DNA of 64,000 nucleotides from Pseudomonas sp. PIC25 (GTDB lineage Bacteria > Pseudomonadota > Gammaproteobacteria > Pseudomonadales > Pseudomonadaceae), in NCBI RefSeq assembly GCF_002286785.1, contig NZ_MUJY01000033.1, forward strand, positions 1 through 64,000. The letters run 5' to 3'. Below the pieces are notes generated by a model, which had not been told where the DNA came from, did not search any database, and was given only the letters and a program-made list of their open reading frames with translations. Made by a program: the position numbers and the translations under genes. How positions within the stretch are numbered: position 1 is the stretch's first letter; every line of letters begins with the position of its first letter. Below are positions 60,478-64,000 of this stretch, piece by piece.

Positions 60478-61701
60478 ATGAATTACGAAATTTTCCTGGC
60501 CATCGGAATGTTCACCGCCATCGTACTGGCCTTGGTGGTGATCATCCTGCTGGCGCGCGCCAAGCTGGTATCCAGCGGCGACGTGACGATCGAAATCAAC
60601 GGCGAGAAAACCATCACGGTGCCGGCCGGCGGCAAGCTCCTGCAAACCCTGGCGGCAAACAATATCTTCCTCTCGTCCGCCTGTGGCGGCGGCGGTACCT
60701 GCGCCCAGTGCAAGTGCATCGTCGAGAGCGGTGGCGGCGAAATGCTGCCGACCGAAGAGTCGCACTTCACCCGACGCGAAGCGGGCGAGGGCTGGCGCCT
60801 TTCCTGCCAGACTCCGGTCAAGCAGGACATGAAGATCGAGGTGCCGGAAGAAGTCTTCGGTGTGAAGAAGTGGGAGTGCACGGTGGCGTCCAACCCCAAC
60901 GTCGCCACTTTCATCAAAGAGCTGACACTGAAGTTGCCCGAAGGCGAGAACGTGGACTTCCGTGCGGGCGGCTACGTCCAACTGGAATGCCCGCCGCACG
61001 TGGTGAACTACAAGGACTTCGACATCCAGCCCGAATACCGTGGCGACTGGGACAAGTTCAACATGTGGCGCTACGTGTCCAAAGTCGACGAGACCGTGAT
61101 CCGTGCCTACTCGATGGCGAACTACCCGGAAGAGCGCGGTCTGGTGAAGTTCAACATCCGTATCGCGTCGCCGCCGCCGGGCAAGGACCATATTCCTGCG
61201 GGCAAGATGTCTTCCTGGGTATTCAATCTGAAGCCAGGCGACAAGGTTACCGTGTATGGTCCCTTCGGTGAGTTCTTCGCCAAGGATACCGACGCCGAGA
61301 TGGTGTTCATCGGCGGCGGTGCCGGCATGGCACCGATGCGTTCGCACATCTTCGACCAGCTGAAGCGCCTGAAGTCCAAGCGCAAGATCAGCTTCTGGTA
61401 CGGCGCGCGTTCGTTGCGCGAGGCCTTCTACGTCGAGGAGTACGACCAGCTCCAGGCGGAGAACGAGAACTTCCAGTGGCATCTGGCGCTCTCCGATCCC
61501 CAGCCCGAGGACAATTGGACCGGCCTGACCGGGTTCATCCACAACGTGCTGTACGAGAACTACCTGAAGGACCACCCGGCTCCGGAAGATTGCGAGTTCT
61601 ACATGTGCGGCCCGCCGATGATGAACGCGGCGGTGATCAAGATGCTGACCGATCTGGGTGTAGAGCGGGAGAACATCCTTCTCGACGACTTCGGCGGCTA
61701 G
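60478..61701 (+). CDS. nqrF: Na+-NQR subunit F (NADH dehydrogenase)
   Basis: 407 aa. One membrane helix (about 5-26), a 2Fe-2S domain with cysteines C69, C75, C78 and C110, then the FAD domain ([11 protein letters not shown]) and NADH domain ([19 protein letters not shown]). It takes electrons from NADH and feeds the complex. Confidence 0.97.
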   Translation: MNYEIFLAIGMFTAIVLALVVIILLARAKLVSSGDVTIEINGEKTITVPAGGKLLQTLAANNIFLSSACGGGGTCAQCKCIVESGGGEMLPTEESHFTRREAGEGWRLSCQTPVKQDMKIEVPEEVFGVKKWECTVASNPNVATFIKELTLKLPEGENVDFRAGGYVQLECPPHVVNYKDFDIQPEYRGDWDKFNMWRYVSKVDETVIRAYSMANYPEERGLVKFNIRIASPPPGKDHIPAGKMSSWVFNLKPGDKVTVYGPFGEFFAKDTDAEMVFIGGGAGMAPMRSHIFDQLKRLKSKRKISFWYGARSLREAFYVEEYDQLQAENENFQWHLALSDPQPEDNWTGLTGFIHNVLYENYLKDHPAPEDCEFYMCGPPMMNAAVIKMLTDLGVERENILLDDFGG

Positions 61702-61702
61702 C

Positions 61703-62731
61703 ATGATTGCTGCAATACTCAAGCCCGTCAGCGTCGCCGCACTTGCGGCTGCCCTGACGGGCTGCTTGTTTTCCGACACGGTAGAAACCTTCGGTGGCCC
61801 TACGATGGGCAGCACCTACTCGGTCAAGTACGTACGCGGTTCGGGTATGCCGGGTATCGAGCAGATACAGCCCGAAGTGGAACGCATCCTGGCCGATATC
61901 GACCGCCAGATGTCCACCTACCGCAGCGATTCCGATATCGAGCGTTTCAACGAAGCGCCAGGTGATACCTGCATGGCGATGCCGGAACCCGTCCTGACTT
62001 TGGTGAGGGCCGGTGACCGATTGTCGCGACTCAGTGAAGGCTCGTTCGATCTGACGCTGGAGCCGCTGCTCAACCTCTGGGGCTTCGGGCCCAAGGCCCG
62101 GGCAGAGAAAGTCCCCAGTGCCGAAGAGCTTGCCGCGGTACGCGAACAATTTGGCTATCAGCATCTTTCCATCCAGGGCGATCAGCTTTGCAAGGATGCT
62201 CCGGTCCAGGTCGATTTCAACAGTATCGCCGCCGGCTATGCCGTGGATCGGATTGCCGAGCGGCTTCAATCCCTTGGATTGACCAGCTATCTGGTGGAAG
62301 CGACGGGCGAGTTGAAGGCGGTGGGCAAGAAGCCGGATGGCTCACCCTGGAGAATCGCCATCGAGGCGCCACAGAGTGGAGAGCGCGTGGCGCAGAAGAT
62401 TCTTGCCTTGGATGGCTATGGTGTTTCCTCTTCGGGGGATTACCGTAACTACTTCGAGGAAAACGGGCGCCGTTATTCCCATACGCTCGATCCACAAACG
62501 GGGGCCCCGATCAGCCATAAGTTGGCGGCGGTCACCGTGGTGCATGCAGAAACCCTGCAGGCGGACGGGCTGTCTACTCTTTTAATGGTGCTCGGTCCCG
62601 AGCGCGGCTATGCCTTCGCCGAGCGCGAGGGGATTGCGGCCTTTTTCGTGACTCGTGAGGGGGACGGTTTCGTCACCCGGAGCACTCCCGCATTCGATGC
62701 GCTGTTCGCGGCGCAAGGAGAAACACCATGA
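61703..62731 (+). CDS. apbE: FAD:protein FMN transferase ApbE
   Basis: 342 aa lipoprotein; signal VSVAALAAALTG before C21. Motifs: GGPTMGSTYSVKYV, NSIAAGYAVDRIAERL, LVEATGELKAVGKK. It attaches FMN to threonines of NqrB and NqrC in the periplasm. It starts 1 nt after nqrF and overlaps nqrM by 4 nt. Confidence 0.95.
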   Translation: MIAAILKPVSVAALAAALTGCLFSDTVETFGGPTMGSTYSVKYVRGSGMPGIEQIQPEVERILADIDRQMSTYRSDSDIERFNEAPGDTCMAMPEPVLTLVRAGDRLSRLSEGSFDLTLEPLLNLWGFGPKARAEKVPSAEELAAVREQFGYQHLSIQGDQLCKDAPVQVDFNSIAAGYAVDRIAERLQSLGLTSYLVEATGELKAVGKKPDGSPWRIAIEAPQSGERVAQKILALDGYGVSSSGDYRNYFEENGRRYSHTLDPQTGAPISHKLAAVTVVHAETLQADGLSTLLMVLGPERGYAFAEREGIAAFFVTREGDGFVTRSTPAFDALFAAQGETP

Positions 62732-62964
62732 CGTGGTTGATCGTATTCGCGGTCATGCTTCTGGTTGTCTTGGGCATGGCCATCGGCGTGATCATGGGGC
62801 GCAAGCCGATCGCCGGCTCCTGTGGCGGTATCGCTAACCTGGGTATCGAGAAAGAGTGCTCGATCTGCGGTGGCGATTTCAGCAAATGCGAAGAGGCGAA
62901 TGCCGACAAGGCTCCGGGCAAAGCCGGTGCCAGCGATCTCGCCTACGACGCCAGCAAGCGTTGA
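62728..62964 (+). CDS. nqrM: Na+-NQR maturation factor NqrM
   Basis: 78 aa, one membrane helix (2-24) and a cysteine cluster: C in [10 protein letters not shown], then [14 protein letters not shown]. Known to be needed for assembly of the iron site of Na+-NQR. Start overlaps the apbE stop (ATGA). Confidence 0.93.
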   Translation: MTWLIVFAVMLLVVLGMAIGVIMGRKPIAGSCGGIANLGIEKECSICGGDFSKCEEANADKAPGKAGASDLAYDASKR

Positions 62965-62975
62965 ACGTTTCATCT

Positions 62976-63046
62976 ATCCGACCAGCGTCGGATGGGATCT
63001 GCCGGAACACATAAGAAAGCGATGGCCGGGATCGTCGCGATCCCGG
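62976..63046 (+). terminator. Two hairpins between nqrM and sth
   Basis: ATCCGAC/GTCGGAT (62976-62993) and CCGGGATCG/CGATCCCGG with a 3-nt loop (63026-63046). The second is perfect and followed by TTCT. Likely a transcription end for the nqr operon, though the T-run is poor. Confidence 0.5.
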
Positions 63047-63094
63047 TTCTGCCGAGGCAGCGTTTGCGCTTCGGCCTGTCCTCAAGGAGTAATC

Positions 63095-64000
63095 ATGGCG
63101 GTCTATAACTACGATGTCGTGGTGCTGGGTTCGGGCCCGGCGGGTGAAGGCGCGGCGATGAATGCCGTGAAAGCGGGGCGCAAGGTTGCGGTGGTCGACA
63201 ACCGTCCGCTGGTCGGGGGCAACTGTACGCACCTCGGCACCATCCCCTCCAAGGCGCTGCGACACTCCGTGCGGCAGATCATGCAGTTCAACACCAACCC
63301 CATGTTCCGTCAGATCGGCGAGCCGCGCTGGTTCTCCTTCCCCGACGTACTCAAGAGCGCGGAAAAGGTCATCGCCAAGCAGGTTACGTCGCGCACCGGT
63401 TATTACGCCCGAAACCGCATCGATACCTTCTTTGGCACCGCGAGCTTCTCCGACGAGCAGACGATCGAGGTGGTATGCCTCAACGGTATGGTGGAAAAGC
63501 TGGTCGCTCAGCAGATCGTGATCGCTACGGGGTCGCGACCCTACCGTCCGGCAGATGTCGATTTCACGCATGCACGGGTCTATGACAGTGACACCATCCT
63601 GACCCTCAGCCATACGCCGCGTCGCCTGATCATCTATGGAGCCGGCGTGATCGGCTGCGAGTACGCGTCGATCTTCAGTGGCCTGGGGGTGCTGGTCGAT
63701 CTCATCGACAATCGCGACCAGTTGCTCAGCTTCCTCGATGATGAGATTTCCGATGCGCTCAGCTACCACCTGCGCAATAACAATGTGCTCATCCGCCACA
63801 ACGAGGAGTACGAGCGCATCGAAGGCGTGGATAACGGCGTTGTCCTGCACCTGAAGTCCGGCAAGAAGATCAAGGCCGATGCCTTGCTCTGGTGTAACGG
63901 ACGAACTGGCAACACCGACAAGCTGGGGTTGGAGAACATCGGTATCAAGGTCAACAGCCGCGGCCAGATCAAGGTCGACGAGCATTACCGGACCGAGGTC
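63095..64000 (+). CDS. sthA: Soluble pyridine nucleotide transhydrogenase (partial)
   Basis: The first 302 codons are present; the rest (about 160) lies beyond the window. Starts [21 protein letters not shown] (FAD fold). The disulfide region reads [15 protein letters not shown]: the second cysteine of the lipoamide dehydrogenase pair is Thr, as is normal for SthA and not a defect. NAD domain: [17 protein letters not shown]. It moves reducing equivalents between NADPH and NADH. AAGGAG precedes the ATG. Confidence 0.96.
   Translation, partial: MAVYNYDVVVLGSGPAGEGAAMNAVKAGRKVAVVDNRPLVGGNCTHLGTIPSKALRHSVRQIMQFNTNPMFRQIGEPRWFSFPDVLKSAEKVIAKQVTSRTGYYARNRIDTFFGTASFSDEQTIEVVCLNGMVEKLVAQQIVIATGSRPYRPADVDFTHARVYDSDTILTLSHTPRRLIIYGAGVIGCEYASIFSGLGVLVDLIDNRDQLLSFLDDEISDALSYHLRNNNVLIRHNEEYERIEGVDNGVVLHLKSGKKIKADALLWCNGRTGNTDKLGLENIGIKVNSRGQIKVDEHYRTEV

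Noticed and set aside
63095-64000. Missing redox cysteine in the transhydrogenase
   Set aside because: Thr at the second cysteine position is the normal SthA form.

Overview
The window is a gene-dense, GC-rich stretch of chromosome from a Pseudomonas of the P. aeruginosa lineage. The basis is the OprD-type porin, the run fadB-fadA-topA-sulA-lexA-psrA-nagZ-mfd-gap-nqrABCDEF-apbE-nqrM-sth, the tandem PsrA and LexA operators, and Pseudomonas-style intergenic palindromic repeats. No insertion sequence, prophage, CRISPR array or origin is visible. The only RNA gene found is a tRNA-Pro(CGG).

Layout: (1) 1-9.1 kb: 3' end of an unknown gene, an OprD-family porin, a TetR regulator divergent from a GST / PPOX-like / metallo-hydrolase operon with a palindromic operator between them, a CPA2 cation:proton antiporter (TTG start), a DUF5610-like protein, a thioredoxin-fold protein and a HAD phosphatase. 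(2) 9.2-12.4 kb: tRNA-Pro with promoter and terminator, a small lipoprotein, and molybdenum cofactor genes mobA, moaB and moeA. (3) 12.5-19.6 kb: an AraC regulator divergent from a glycerol-phosphate-like module (FAD-linked oxidase, GlpD-like dehydrogenase, FGGY kinase, YegS lipid kinase). (4) 19.6-29.9 kb: a LuxR response regulator and an accessory chemosensory operon (short MCP, CheY, STAS, CheA, MCP, CheW, CheR, CheB), with divergent cheV behind a sigma-28-like promoter. (5) 30-37.5 kb: MOSC protein, lytic transglycosylase, Uup-type ABC-F ATPase, universal stress protein and several conserved unknowns. (6) 37.9-50.2 kb: fatty-acid beta-oxidation fadBA, topA, the SOS pair lexA-sulA, psrA, a YkuD-domain protein lacking a signal peptide, nagZ, methylthioinosine phosphorylase and a CsiV-like protein. 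(7) 50.2-64 kb: mfd, a long GAPDH, the full Na+-NQR operon with its flavin transferase and maturation factor, and the start of soluble transhydrogenase (cut by the window end).

The most unusual part is the accessory chemosensory operon. Its CheA carries, between the CheY-binding region and the dimerisation helices, two 24-residue repeats matching the MshEN/T2SSE-N motif known to bind c-di-GMP. Its small receptor-like protein carries a CheZ-like FQDRTDQ phosphatase motif and a CheZ-like C-terminal tail. The operon otherwise contains no CheZ, CheC, CheX or CheD. A second point of interest is the YkuD protein beside nagZ, which may be a cytoplasmic L,D-carboxypeptidase for peptidoglycan recycling. 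These functional readings are inferences from motifs and context.
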